DNA of 64,000 nt from Cheilinus undulatus (taxonomy: Eukaryota > Chordata > Actinopteri > Labriformes > Labridae), in the NCBI RefSeq assembly GCF_018320785.1, contig NC_054886.1:30453732-30517731 (forward strand). Direction: 5' to 3'. A model generated the notes under the pieces. It searched no databases and was not told the DNA's origin. It saw nothing but the letters and a program-made list of their open reading frames with translations. A program made the position numbers and the translations under genes. This document shows positions 34,101 through 49,100 of this stretch, piece by piece (positions within the stretch are counted from its first letter, which is position 1; each line of letters opens with the position of its first letter).

Positions 34101-37100
34101 GTTCTTCCTCCTCTGCTGTGTCATCAGGGTAATCCTCTTCCTCGTCGCTAACTTCATCTAAGTTCACCAGAACGCTTGTTGTCTGTTCTTTTTCAGGTGA
34201 TTTCTCTTCAGTCTCTTTATCGAGTACGACAGTATCACTCTGAGATTTTATCAGGGAGTCTGATTTGGGTGTCCTTTCCTTATCCTGTGGACCAGAACCC
34301 TCTAAAATAGATGAATCCTCATTTATCTCCTTCAAATCATCAGCCGTCTGACGAAGACTGCCCACAACCAGTTTTTCAGGTTCTTCACTACATGTGTCTC
34401 CGTCTTTTTCAGCTTCCTCTCTAGGAGATTCATCTTTTGTCTTTGATTCATCCTTGGACACCGTCGTCTCTTCTTGAACTGCATCGTCTTCCAGAGAATC
34501 GACAATCTGGAACAACGGTTCTTCCTCCTCGTTTTCAGTTACTCCTTTCTCTTCATCTTTGTTTGTAGGAATATTCTCGTCTCTTGCACTCCCAGACTGG
34601 TCTGATGGGACTCGATCGTTGTTTGACTCGTCCTCTACAGAATCAAGAATCTCGAAAGTCGACACTTCTTCACTGGCCTCTTTTTCAGACGCTTCTTTGT
34701 CAACCTTTCTCGGTGTTGCGTCATCTTTCCTAGTCGATTTGACCTCTTTCTTTGGTCTTCCCCTCTTCCCTTTCCCTCTTGTAGCAGGCTTATCATCATT
34801 AATAACCTCTTCCTCCACAGAATCCAGTATTTCATAGGTAGCAGCTTCCTCGCTTCTCTCTTCGATACTCTCCTTTGATGGCGTGATCTCCTGTTGTGCT
34901 TTCGCCTCTTTCTTCGGGGTTTTTTCCCTGCTCTTTGACTCTCTGGCAGGAGTTTGTCTCTTTCTTGTTGGTGTTTCCTCTTTCAGAGCCTCCTCAGTGG
35001 TTCTGCCCCTTCTTCCTCTGGTTGATCTTGTTGAGATTGCTGGCTCATCACTGGCCATTTCATTCTCAACAGAGTCTAAAACCTTGTATGTTACCTCCTC
35101 CGGTTTTTCCTCTTTCTTTCCTCTTGTGCTTCTTCTTCTACCAGTGCTTTCTCTGGCTCTATCTGGTTCTTCAACTTGCTCTTCTTCGACAGAATCTACT
35201 ATCTCAAACACTATCTCCTCCTTTGTGTCAATCTTTGTCCTTGCCTGGTTTTTCTTAACTGTCTTGGCTTGTTTGCTGGTGAATTCTTCCTCTGTTTCAC
35301 TTTTGGATGCCTTGCTTGAAGGGCCACCTCTTCTTGAAGGTCTATCGTCTTTTTTGGCAATGGCCTCCCCTCTCTTGGACCTTCGTTGCTTGTTTTCGTT
35401 CTCCGTAGTTGTTGCCTGAACTTCCACAGAGTCGATTACTTGATATTCCCCTTCATCTACAGGTATTTTGTCATCTTTGGATGCCTCCACACTGGAAGTT
35501 TCAAACTTTTCACCTTCTGCCTGATCATCAATGGAATCCAATATCTCGAAGGCATCTTGCTCACTGTCAGACTCTTTTGTGTCGTCTTTATTTGGCTGGT
35601 CCTCATTTGGGGTCTCCCCCTGAAGGTTTCCTGCTTCTTTGGTGGCTTTGCCTTCGACTTCCTTCTCGTCTTGTGTTGTGTTTTTCTCTTCTCCCTTGCT
35701 CGTTTGAGTTTCTTTGCCTCCTGTGTCCAACTCTATAGGATTATTCTCTTTATTGATCTCTTGTATTTTATCATCAGATTTATCAGCTACTGGAACTACG
35801 TCTTCCTTGGAAGGCTGCTTTAAAGTCAAACAGTCTTCTATGACCAGGCCACTGTCTTCTTGGCTTGTTGCTTCTTCATCTTTGGTTGCACCCTCTCGTA
35901 GGAGGGGACTTTCGATGTCCATTTCTCTTTCCCCCTCAGGATGAGCTTTGCCTTCAACTTTGACACCATCCAAGACCTGGCCACCCTCCGATCCAGTTAA
36001 CTGAAGCGTGGAACTTCCATCTTGACCACCATCTTGCATCTGTTTATCTGTTTGACCGTCAGATGAACTGGCAGTTTGGCGATTATTGCTGTGAACCTCC
36101 TCCAACCCCTTTTGTTTGCCGTCTTCTTCCTCCTCTTCTTGGCTTTCCACCTTATCTTTATTTGCATTCAAATCATGCTCCATATCCTGGGTTTGGTTCA
36201 AATCTAATCCATGCTCCTGCTGAGGTGGATGCATCTCTCTTGTTGTTTCTATTTTTGTCTCTGACTCAACAGTTTCTGCAGCAGGGCCCAGTGCTGACAC
36301 CGTGTGGTCAGATGTCACCACTGCACTCTCTGTGTCATCAGCTTCCACTTTCCCCTTCTCTGTATCTAGGGAGGCCTTTTGAGATGCAGTGGAGGCATGT
36401 TTTTCTCTTTCACTTGCACTGGATGATTTCACAAGAGATTTTGTGCTGCTATGTTGTGTCTTTTTATCAACAGAGGACAGGGTTGCAGTTGACTTTGGAG
36501 GACAGGAGGAGGTGGCCTTACTGGCACTGGAGGAGGATGAGGATTTGGAACTGGATTTGGTGGGTTTAGATGAGTTTTTCAAGTCAGAGCTCGAGTTAGA
36601 AGGTCTGGAGCCTTTACTTGACCTAGATGAGGAGGATGAGCTTGTGCTGGTGTGGTCTTTTGAAGACCTTGTTGAGGACTGTTGCCGAGAAGAGGACGCA
36701 CTAGAGCTTGGCCTTTTTCTTGAGGAATGCCTGGATGAGGAGTGGCGACGAGACTCGGAGCTCTTGTCTTCAGCGTCGTCATAAACTTCATCAACAGTGA
36801 CAAACTCGTCCTCGTTGAACTGTTCCTCGTCAAAAAGGTAGGCATCAGGGAAGGCCTCAGAGGAGATGTTGTCTTCTGTAAAATCATCGTCTTGACCCTG
36901 AAAAGAAAGAAGCAATCACTAAAGTATAAAAGAAAACAATACTGCACTAATCATGGATCTCAATTGGTCACAATTAATGCTGACAGTCCTAAATCTTTGT
37001 GGAAATGGCTGGTGGTCCAGAAAGCTGATCTAAAAAAAACATGCAGCTTCTTTTGCTCTGAATTTAAGGTGAAACCTTTATAGGACCCCCTAAGGAAAAA

Positions 37101-40100
37101 AAATCATATCATTTTTGCAATCAGGATGCAAAATCTTATTAGTAGTCGCCTAGACTGCTTCATAATATTTGATAGCTCCTTGTTCTTGTGATCATCCACA
37201 TAGTGGTCTGTATTAATGGGTTCTTTAAATGCACCCTAGAATATCAACATCATCCATTTATTTATCAGATTATTGTAATCCTTTTGAAAACCACAGTTTT
37301 TAAATCAGTGTCTGGCAAGGTTATTATACTTATTATATCAAACAAAATAACTAAGACCACAATAAAAAAAATCAGTTTAATAAACTGAAATTAAACTGAA
37401 ATGAGGCTATACTGAAAAAAGGTTAGAAGTAAACTGCATGTTTACAAAACAAACTAAAATAAAACAAAATTTGAAGAAAAACGTTTTTGTTTTAGTCTTT
37501 AACATTAGCATACTAACTGACATGAACACACAGGTCTGATTAATGTAAAATTAAGAGGACTTAATACAGCTGTAATGTTAAGCTTTGAGCTGTGTTCAAA
37601 CATCACAAATAAATAAAATTAACAGTGAGGAGCCTGTTCTCATTTATTTTCAAAAATATATAATTTATTTTACTTTATTTAGTCTTGCTTCTTATAAGTC
37701 TCAAGCACCACCTGTTCACCACAGCCTACAGTCTTCACTAAACCACCCCTTACACTCATCCTACCCCTCACACAGTTTGTCCATGTCTATGTGTTCCTGT
37801 AAAGCGTCCTTAGGTTTCTTGAAAGGTGCTATATAAATTTAAGATATTATTATTATTATTATAAGTATCTCATGTTACTGAAAAAACAGAAACATAACTG
37901 CAACTTATAAAAACTAGATTAAAATAAAGTATGTTTGCACAATAAAAACTAAAAAAAAAAAAAACAAACCAGCAGCAAAATCAAGCTGAAGCTAGACTCA
38001 AATTAAAAACAAGAAGTGAAAATTGAATGAAAATAAAAACGAATGAATATTCCAACTTTTTGCACTGGTATCCAGTCCTTGTCATTATGTAAAACAGCCA
38101 CATGAGGGTGCCAATGTGCATCTCTGTCAAGTACCATAATCATGTCTTCTGCTTGAAAAAGATGTCTGGTCAATAAGAAAGCACCGTATTGGACTTTTTT
38201 CCAATAATATTTAAAAACTTAATATATTCAATATTGATACTGATAAACACACAATTGTTTTTATTTTAAAGAAGATGCTATTAAAATGATCTCACTTAAT
38301 TAAACAGCATTGTGGTTCCCTGAGATTATCCTGGCATGGTGTGTCAGTATACTGATTCTGCTTTAAACTGTCCAAACTTATCTGCACAATACTCTGTCTA
38401 AAGATAGTACATCAGCAGATTTTTCCTATCTACAGATATCGATAGCATGCAGATAATACTGTGCAACCCATTTAATAAAGTCATCAAAGTCTAAACACAA
38501 AACCTAGTTTACTGTCAGTGTCTTCGCTAAGCTTTAAAGCATTTTAATTTTAGAAGTAAAGACAAGGTTTGTAAATTTCCTTAATTAGATTTCAAACTAT
38601 GGTACTAGTTACTCTAACACTGCTAACACAAGGCAGTCATGTATTTGTATGAGCTACTTTCCAGAGCAGATTAATGGAGCTTAGTTGAAGTTCAAGCAGA
38701 AAGACTGTTTCATTTCCATTCATCCTTTCATTTGATGAGGATAAATATGAATATTGCAATACAAAAAGGTAAATAGGTATTAATAAAATGTATTAATACA
38801 TACAACAACTAAAAGGCATATTAATATTAATATCAATAACAACAAAACCCTAAAAGCTTTGCCTCAGCGTAGCATTGGTCAGCGTAACATAGTGTTCAGG
38901 TCAAGCTCCTTCATGTATCCGGCATCCCTTCAACGCTACTTCCAATAATCTCATCAGTGTCTGGGTTAAGATCCTTGGAAATCTGCTCCTCAGAAGTCTC
39001 TTACTCATCTTGTCCTACTCCCATCACCACCACCAGTGTCTAGACTCCATGGGGTGGGGGTGGGGGGTATCCTAGGCTGCTGTCAGCCTCACTACCCCTT
39101 AAAGTTTATAAAGACATCACGGTGGAGTCGTAAAAGAATGAACAACATTTCATAATTTCAGAAATTTCCAAACATTTCCAAACTTGTAGAATTAATCATT
39201 GTTAAACTCCTATTAAAAGTCTCTCCTGATAGAAATACAAATGTGTTGCTTTTGCAAGTATTTTCAGTTTTTGGACATAGCAAAAAAGATTTTTCAAAGA
39301 GAAAAATTTCAAAAATGTTTCTAATTTTAAAAGGTATGCCTGAAATTTGGCCCATGTGGTGCACCCTCCTAATAAACGATTCTGCAACACAAACAAATGC
39401 AACAACAGACTGAGATTTATACCAGAACCTCACCTGTCTTTCTACACCCTGAGACCTGCCTTTCTGAACCAGTCTCTGCTGGCCCACTGTCACCGTGATG
39501 GCTTTGAGCAAGTCCTTGTCCATCTCCGGGGACATCTCGTCACCACTGATCAAGTCGGATTCAAGGTTTATTATAGTCTCACCAGAATCTTGTAGCCGCT
39601 TTTTGAGGCTTTCCACACTGAAATTTAGAACAAAAGGATAGTTAATTTTCAATGGCAGAGTGAAATCATGTGATCTCAAATTAAAAACGAATTGTTTAGC
39701 CATCTTTTATTCATTTTATTGTTGGTGAATATGTCCAATTCGTTCAATACATGAATGATGACTGAACCTGACTACAAAATAAGCATGCTTTTGCAGATAA
39801 AATATTTACTTTTCTCTCTTAAACTGACAACAATTGATTAAAAGTTATGCACTTACGATTCAAAGTTTTTCACTTTACTCCTGGGGAAAGAAAAATGGCA
39901 TGGTTCAGGTGTGAGAATGGGTGGAAAAAAATAGCACAAAAACAGATTTTTTTAAAACAGATGCTAACTATTATAGCATAAATTCCTCCTTTTTTCATAT
40001 GCATAAATTTACAAAGACATTCATACCAAACTGGGTCCTCTCTGAAAGACTTGGTGGAGGGATCATTGTATTTCTCCACCACTTGGGTGACACCGTTGGA

Positions 40101-43100
40101 GTCAGTCATCTCAATGCATATCTGATTGAGAATGGAAAGGCAAAGAAAATAAGAAGAGAGAAAGCAGCTATTTTTAGAAAAACCCTGTGAGTTAGGTTGT
40201 AGTTTTATGAATAACAAGTACACCCAAAACTGTGGAGCACAATAACTAATAAATGGTGACTCGGTTGTGGCTTTTACAAACCCAATCATAATAAAAATGT
40301 GCACAGAGATTTCCTGAGATTCTCTGAATGTTTTGATATTATGTAGTATAAAATAGATGGTGGAATATTCAGTCTCTGTTTTACCTTGAGGAAAATTCTT
40401 CAAAAACTGCTCCACAATTTTTCAACAAGTTTTCAGAGATGGTGAACCTCTGCACATATTCACTTCTGAGAGACTCTACCTCTCTAAAATGCTCCTTTTT
40501 TACCCAGTCATGTCCATGGTTTGTTGCCCATTAACCTAATTAGTTGCAAAATGCTCCTCCGGTTCCATTTCATTAGTCCCACTTTCTTTTCCAGCCTTTT
40601 GTGGCTCTGTCCTAACTTTTTTGAGATGTTTTGTTGCCAACAATTTGAAATGAGCTAATAATTTTCCTGAAGTGATAAAACATCTAAGTGTCAACATCTG
40701 ATTTGTCGTTTATGTTCTATTGTGAATTAAATATGGGTTTATGAGATTTGGAAATCATTGCATTCTGTTTTCCTTTATATATTACACAGTGACCCAACTT
40801 TTTTGGAAGTGGGTTGTCAATAAATAAATGGTTAAAAGGTCTGTTTTTTATTCAGGTTTCTAGTCTCTAAGAATGTCATATATGTTAGAACAGCAGGATT
40901 ATGTTTACCCTGTTCCCCAGAGGCAGGAAGTTGACAAAAGTCGTGATGGACGCCACCATTTCTATGACCAATGTGATGACGTCCAGAGAGACCTCAGAGA
41001 CCTCCACACACAGCAGACGATCCTCAAGAGACATCGGATCAGGAACTCCCTGCACAGGAAGAAGAATTCAGTCCGGACCACCTCTCAAAAACCAAAAATG
41101 ATTTGCGCCTACAGAACATTGACAGACTGACATTGATCCAGTTGGAAGCAGGATAAAGGAGGAGCTGGGGTGGAGGAGGGTTGCAAGAGCAGCTCACGGA
41201 GAGAGTGCCAGAGGACAGCCAGGCAAGAGCAGTTTAAGTAAGGCAGCATGAGAGCCAATGGGCTACCTTAACTAGCGCTTTATGCTCAATTTGTTGTCAG
41301 GACCATGGAAAAACCTTTCACTTAAAACAACATAAACAAAAACGAAACATTACTTACAGCGTTGCTCCACATCATCATGTTTCTGTACATCTTCTCCTGC
41401 AAAAAAAAGAGGACATATTTTTAGAGATGCTCTGAAGTTGGATCCATTTCTATTAAATCCTCTTTGCTAAGGTCAGATCACACATTATAGCACGATCATA
41501 GCCTGATCAGACGAGCTTCAGTGAATTGTTTACTTTTTCTTTTCAAGAGTCCGTACCTCACTGGATTCTGGATACATGTTTTGCGTGACAAAGTGGACAC
41601 CAATTTTTTTCCTCTTGAATACAAGTCGCTTGGCAATATGGGCTTGGACAAACTCACAGCACATGGCCCAATCAGCAAAGTACACAAAGGCCTGGAGATG
41701 AAAATGGGAGAAGCAATGACTGTCAATTAATGTAAAGTAAAATAAACTTTTTTTCCATGAATGTTGAGCTTTTAATAATCAAAGTCATACCCTCCTCTGC
41801 AGCGGTAAAACTGTCACATTGTAGTACAGGGATTGAAGGTTCTGTTTGGTGAAATACGGCCAAACCATCCTCGCCACATCCTCATGCTTGTAGTTTCCTT
41901 CTGGCAAACCGGTCAACATGATCGTTGGACACAGCGAACCCTGACGGGTCGCCTTCTAGATAAACAAAATCACCAGCCAAGGTTACATTTTGTGCTATGA
42001 CACTTTAAATCCATTTATCACAGTTCATTGTAATCAAACATTTAAGATTTATATTGGAACGTATTGTGGTAATCAGGGTTAGCTGTATACATGGGCTTGC
42101 ACATTTTTTACAGAGCTGGCTTTTAACTAAAGTTCGAAACTGCAATTCTGAGCTTTTTCAATGACAGAAATCTGTAAGACGATTTTGTAGCAAGTGCACC
42201 CAGGAAGCTTGTATTACAGATGTGGCATTTGTATGAATCAGTTTAGGACTAGAGCAGAGAAGATGAAGAGCAGACGCACAGACACTGTGCACTGAAAATG
42301 CAGAGCTTTTCGGAGAGCCTCAGCTTGTTAACAAAGACTACAGTCTACATTGCTTTTCACTCACTTCAATGGTAGACGGACTAACATTAAAAAAGATTAG
42401 CTTAGTATTAGCTTCCTTTTCCTGTTCCTTCACTGTGTGCTGGCCGTGACAGTTTTTAACGGCTTTTCAACATCAGTATGTTAAATAAAAGCACTTGGTG
42501 GAACTAGTGATTCAATGTTTGGTAAATTACTTGTTAACAAATTAACTTGTTTAGTTAATCAACACCAAGAGAACCAAGAGAAGATGTTCTGAAGGTATTA
42601 CAGGAGTAACAGGCAAAAATCAGAAAAACAAAGTATTGCAAAATGCCTTCAACAAAAAAACAAAACAATAAAACAAGAGACATTTGTAAATTATTTTAAA
42701 TTCTATCATCCATTAATGTGAAATATGTGCATAAAATTAATTCCATTTCAATTAAAACTGTAGCAATTTGTGAGATTAACGCTGGAGTCCAAGTGATGTC
42801 TAACCTCCGGAGACCTGAGCTTTTGTTTTAGGGTGCATTTGTAGTTTCTCCCCTACTTTTTTGGGATAAGAAGGGTTGAATAAGTTAAATATAAACCTTG
42901 ACTTTGAACAGGAAATTCTTTGAATTATTCCTTTCAAAAATCCAAACAAATTCCCCAAAATTTCATTAAAAATTACTCAAAATTCCGGTGAAAATTTTTA
43001 AACATATTTAAAAGTAGCCCATAAATAATACCCCAAAATTTCTCGAAATGTTTATGTGATACTTTATCATAAGACCCAAATATTCCAATAAAAATTTCCC

Positions 43101-46100
43101 CCAAAATGGCATGAATAAACTAAAAAAAACCTAAAAAGATCAACAAATATATTCCCCAAAATTCCATGGTTAAGACCAAAATATCCAACCATGAACGTTC
43201 TTGAAAATATCAAAACACAACCTGCCCCCAAATTCCAATTCCATTTCCCAAAAATTTACAAATACATTTCTCCATAGTATACAAACTTATCCCTCAAATT
43301 TTCATGAAAATACTTGACAATTTCCAAGCAAACTCCCCAAAATGTCCAAAGAGCAAATTCTCCCATTATTTTAGGCAAATTACTTAAACTTCAATGGACA
43401 TTCTGAACAAGTATTTTTAAAAAAAGGAAGATAATTTTATGTTGTAGGAATGCCAAAATGAAATGTCCCCATATGTGCATGCAGGATCTTAAAATAAACG
43501 TCTGCAGAGGACTCTTCTGAATGTCCACAGCTGTGTGCAACTATGTTTCAACCACCTCAAGGGACAGTGGGGCGAGTCTCTGGCACCTTTATTTCGGGGT
43601 TCTTGGACAAAAAAGTTTGGGAACCCTTGGCTTGGGCAAAGAATCTAACCTCCAATTTATTTTGGGTAATGTCAAGATCAGAATCGGGCTTACCTCAATG
43701 GAAAACGTCCCTATGACAGTCTTGAACACTAGAAGATAGAAGTGAAAACAAAAAACAGATCACCTTACTCGTGTGCTTACTCAGCAGCCACAAAACCTAC
43801 AGGATGATAAAGAAAGATAAAGAATCTCTCTTACTTGGGATGACGAACCAAGGAGAAATGGTCGGGAACACAAAGGGACTATTTCTCAAGCTGATCCAAA
43901 ATGGTGAAGGGCTGATCTGTGGAAGAAAAACTTTCACTCCTGGCAACGTTGCCCCTTCAACAAGATCGTCCCTGTCCAGGAGAGTGTCGTTGGGAAATTG
44001 TGGTGCTGCACGGATAAAGGAAAAAATAAATTCAAGCTGGGATGAATGCATTTTTGCTCTATTCTATGGGCAGTTTCCAGTTCAACGGCCAATGTGAGAC
44101 CTCAAAGACAGATCCTCACCAGGGGGTATATGGCAGCCGGTTGGTATTTTCAGCCTCTGGATTCTGTAGCTAGGGGGTTGTTTCAGAAGACTGTACCAAA
44201 CTCCCAGCCAATCAGCATCACGACAAGTCTTGAACTCAATAAATACCTGAAACACATTCATACACATACAGAACATGATTATCAACAACTAGGAGTTTTC
44301 TTTGTTACTGGTTTAATCAGTGTAATCATATCAGGATGCTTCTACCTTGTTGAGGAGAGGAAGGAAGTTCTTGACAGAGCCGTGCCTCTCTAAAACCTCT
44401 CTGAGGTCCCTGGTCTCACTGGGTGAGATGTCTCTGATGAGAATGACCCCATCTCTGTCCCCCTTCATGCGCTGAATCAAGAAAAGGAAGTCAACATTCA
44501 AATGAACAGTTTAACAGGGGAAAGAGATTTAGAAGTGAAAACTAAAAAAAATTAAAGCTGAGGTTTTGCTTGACTTACGTATTTGACCAGCTCCATCAGG
44601 GATTTATAAAACCGGAACTACAACAGAAACAGCAAAGCAGACAGAGATAAGGCGCAACAATATAATTCTCCAATGCAATCTTCAGAGTTTATGTGCATTT
44701 GTATAGATATTGCTGGAAAAAGATCAAATAAGTCAGAAATTATTTACAGGAAGGTTATTTATTATTTGGGGTTTTCTGTATTATAGATAAGACTGGGGCA
44801 GGCCTCCTACTCTGCTGTATGGAGTTCCCCAGGGTTCCGTCCTTAGACCAGGCCTTCTCCTCAGTCAGTTTCAGTAGGAGCAAGACCACCCATAAGTGTG
44901 AATAAAAAGGGGAGAGTGTTCTGAAGCCGAGCCAAACTGGGGGCCCATGGGGGTCAGCAAAAGTTGTGATAACCATATTTAATTTTTAACCTAAATAATA
45001 ACCACTCTTATCGAAGCAACATTCTTTTTTAATTATTTAAGCTGTAGTACAAAATAACCTTTTTCAAAATTATTTTTGTATATTTTTGTATAATTATCCC
45101 TTTAATTAAACATAATTACCTTTATATTATATTATTAACAGTGTGGATGGACACAATTATTAGGAAAGTAATTTCAGACTTTATAGCTAGGCCATGATGT
45201 GTACATATGCCAGGATGCCAGAAAATAAAATAGAAGAAACTGAGATAACTTTTTTTGGATACATAGTGAATACATGTGAAAAGAGAAAACAAGAGGGTAA
45301 AAAAATAATGCATAAATGGGTTAAAATGTGCAAAAAATGGACAAAAAGTGGCAAAAAATAGCTAAATTAGGCAAACAGCTGCAAAAGATGTTGCAGAAAA
45401 GTGTTTCTTTTTTTAATGACAGAAATGCATGAAAAGGGGCTAAAAACTAGATAAAAGTGGCAAAAAAGTAGGGGGGAAATGGGTGAAAATTGGCAAAAAA
45501 AAAATTGGATGAAAGTTGCATAAACAGGCAAAAAATGGCAAAAAGTTGATGAAAAAATGGGTGAAAAAATAGGCAAGAAATTGCAAATATGGGCAAAAAG
45601 CTGTTAAGAAGTTGCAGGAATGGGTAAAAAAGGGACAATAATTGAATAAAGGAGGTAAAAGATGGGCAAAAAAAGCAAAAATTGGTTAAAATGGCAAAAA
45701 ATTTGGCAATAACAGCTTGAAAAGAGGTAAAAAAAAAATCAAGTACCACAAATAAATAATTCCAACATCAGAACAGAACCCAACAATAGCCTGACACACT
45801 TTCCAGCTCCAAAATGAAGTCACAGAGTGCTAGCACTAACGCCACTGATCCAGCACAACTGCATTGATATCATCAAAACACCAAAAGTGGGGAGGGCCCA
45901 TCCTCTGGGTTTTTCAGGGGTACAGCCTATTCTGTGGGCGGGCCTGAGTGTGAGACAGTAGTTTTGTGTTTAACTGTCCCGTTTGGGGAGCCTGAGCATA
46001 TCCCAGCCTTTATAACTGTATTATTTCCCTCTTTAACCATAATCCCACCTGTCGGAAAGGAAGGTTCTGCTTTTGTAGGGTTTCCCAGGAATTAAGACAA

Positions 46101-49100
46101 ATGAATGATGATGATAAAAAACAATTAAAAAAGAACTGAAAAGTATTCAATGTAAGAATGTCAGTGAAAAGCTCACCGGACTCATTGAAATAACGTCGTC
46201 CATCGGATGGAAACTGAGTTTGGACTCCTTTAACAAAATGGGATCTTTTTTGGAGGCTCTTAATATGTCGCTCACTTTTCCTGTTGACGGCATTTGGACA
46301 AAAGCCTGAGAAAACAAAAAAACAAACAAATCAACACAGTTATTTGTGTTTATCTATTTTTATTTGTGTCTAGAGAACTTTCTTTTGTTGACTAAACTGG
46401 GGGCATTCTGAATTAAAGAATTCTTTACAAACAAGGTGAGTTTCTCCACAGAAATGCTAAAACCAGCTTTTATTGAAAAGCACAAACCTGAAGTTTAACG
46501 ATACTGTGTTTTTGTTTCTCGTGACATATTACAAGAAAAAATTCTTTTGATTCTATGAGATTCACGTGCACGATGGTAGCGCAGCACTCAAAAAGGGAGA
46601 GACATCTGGCTGCAGACCTCTATGGTGGGGCAGTTTGGGCTCATGTGTTGCAGACCTCTACATTGGGACAACCTCGACCGTGAGACAGGAAGTGATAACA
46701 ATAATAATAACAATAAATCAATTTACCTTGACATTAAACCCTACAAAACAGGTACAAAGACCCAGGTCAATCTTTAAATTTGTGCTTTTAAAACAAGCTC
46801 TAAAACAACTGTGACATCATGACAAGACAAACACAACCTGCTATTATCTGTAACTATAGCCATGACTTATCCTGCATCTACGAAGAGAAGGCCAATGTGA
46901 ACAAAGCAGCTGTGGCCATGACTGGAAAGTACCAAGAAATCAGACAGGGCTGAAAAGGGACAAACACGTCTACTCTCTCACTAATTATTCATTATTTATT
47001 CATACAATTGTGAAAAAATAGCCAGTTACTGTAACCTCTGACAGGAAGTGGATAATATACGTCATTCTGGTTCCAGCTCCAGCTCCAGTATGTCTAGGTC
47101 GCCCCCTATAGAGGTCTGCTGCCAGATCCTCTTGTAAAGAGGCAGTTTTAAAACCCCTATAATCCAGAATTACTCACTTAAAGGTGCATCACTGTTTTCT
47201 TTAGATGCAGTTCACTTTAAATGAGGGGGAGAAGTTGATGGAAAATTATTAATGCCAGCTTAGTCTGCCACTGAACTTGCCACTTGCAATGCACAATAAA
47301 AGGTGGTGAATTATCAACTGCGTTGGGCCAGTGTGTGATGGGAAAAATAGGTATTAAAAGTGCCTCTATCCCCCAGATTTTATGGTATCTGAGCAACAAC
47401 CACATGATTTTTTATCCAAAGCAACAAGAGAATTGCACCCGGGTGTCATTTTACAGAAGTCTTATCTTAAAATATCAAAATCTCACATATGTGTATGAAT
47501 TTAGAAAAAAGAAATAAGTGCTAAAAAAGTGCATACCAAGCAGGCCTGAGGAACAACATAGATGTTGTGGTCTTTGTGTTGATACCCAAAAGGAGTGAGG
47601 AGCTCGACAATGTCATCCTCCGTGTAGCAGCCTTCCTCATAAGCCGGCAGCCAGGTGATGAGCATCTGAAACAACAAAGACACAAGAGGAGAGAGGTGAT
47701 ATCACGAAGGAGAGGAAACATCACCACACATGCTGTCGCTGCAATGAGAGATGACTGTTGTCTTCAGAAAACATGTTCTTGATAATATAAACTACTTTGA
47801 CAAGAGTGGGGGACGGTGCTAAACCAAGTCGAGCTTACTACTTCTTTGGATTGAGTTTGTTGTTCATCCTAAAGCTGTGCAATATTTTAAAAAATTAAAC
47901 AATAGATCGATGTACCTTCAAATGAGATTTAGGATAAGACCAGAACCTTAAAAGCATTAATTTATCTGAAATTATTTGTCTAAATGGAGAATACTACTTT
48001 TTAAATTTCATATAGGGACTTTTATATAATTAATAGAACTCAAATGATATTTATGTACTGTATGCTTAAAACAACAGTGTAAAAGAAAGTCCTGGACACA
48101 AAACATTGGGCAGTTTTTCAGTTTTATCTTTCAAAAGCTGTAAACCAACTCTTGCATACAGTCTAAATCGTGCAAATCAATGACAGCATTTGAGATAGTG
48201 GGTAGAATTGAGACCATGCTCACTTTGGAGGAATATTTGGCTGTAAACTAGTTTCTGTACATTTAATGCCACTTATAAAAATAATGGGAGATTTTATGGT
48301 ATGGACAAGAGGAATGTCCTACAATTTAGACACTGTTTTAAAGAACCCAGCGTAGCGCCGGTGTTTCGATTAGCATATTCATTTTTGAGTGGCGGTAGAT
48401 TTGAAACTGGAGATAGATCAATCATTCTTTTTGCATATAACATCTGGGGAGTTACACTAACATTTCACATGTTCACCATGTTTCAGAGTGCTTTTTTGTT
48501 GTTTTTTGTTTTTTTACAAAAACACTCAGACTCGAACGCAAAGCTTTCAAACCAATTACATCCCCAGATGATGAGTCCAACTACTCATCTACCTCAATTG
48601 TTTTCACAGGTTACAAAATTGACTATATCTCAAAAAGCAAGTGATGTACAGACTCCAAATAAATTTCCTGTGGTTCCAAGGGATATTGTGCAACTTTTTT
48701 ACATTTACAAATTTGAGGGATCCAACTGTGCAATTTCTGTATTTTGAAATATATGTAAACATACAAAAACGATTTTCATTTTTTTAGGTTTATTATACTT
48801 TTAAGCAATTTATTGTAGTAGTTAAGACATAAATCAATACATATTATTAAAACTTGAAGTATAAGGGTTATATTGATGTAAAGCAAATAAAAATACTCTA
48901 TAGTAAAAAAAATAAATTGCACTATAGTATGTAAAAATGTAAGAACATGTCCTGGCGGACTTACACAATGGTAGGTTTTAAAGGGTTAAGAGTTTAGGCA
49001 ATTTTTGAAAACTAAAAGCAAAGAAAAAAACACCCAATATTAGGTTTCTTACAACTTCTGTTCCTACGGCAATGGTTAAACTTTGATTTTACAAGAATCA

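Larger units (their letters stand above)
43694..47665 (-). other. znf638: znf638-like: second copy of the two-RRM module
   Basis: Seven exons in order: 47537-47665 (MLITWLPAYEEGCYTEDD, YVVPQACL), 46177-46305 (AFVQMPSTGKVSDIL), 44579-44617 (39 nt, FRFYKSLMELVKY), 44346-44471 (VILIRDISPSETRDL, NFLPLLNK), 44120-44246 (VFIEFKTCRDADWL, WYSLLKQPP), 43835-44005 (spacer, Pro-rich) and 43694-43728 (35 nt). The exon lengths 129, 129, 39, 126 and 35 are identical to or closely match the copy at 51207-55559. Both domains have RRM-type beta-alpha-beta layout; aromatic RNP residues are only partly kept, so RNA binding is inferred. Confidence 0.85.

Noticed and set aside
33725-36784. Several long plus-strand ORFs rich in Ser and Leu
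   Set aside because: They are antisense shadows of the giant acidic minus-strand exon; GA-rich coding on one strand opens CT-rich frames on the other.
44046-44393. Plus-strand ORF of 115 codons
   Set aside because: Overlaps minus-strand znf638-like exons that have correct splice sites and paralogues; it is a shadow.
48301-48747. 148-codon plus-strand ORF in a znf638-like intron
   Set aside because: No recognisable motif, and surrounding DNA is AT-rich repeat-like intron; not enough to call a gene.
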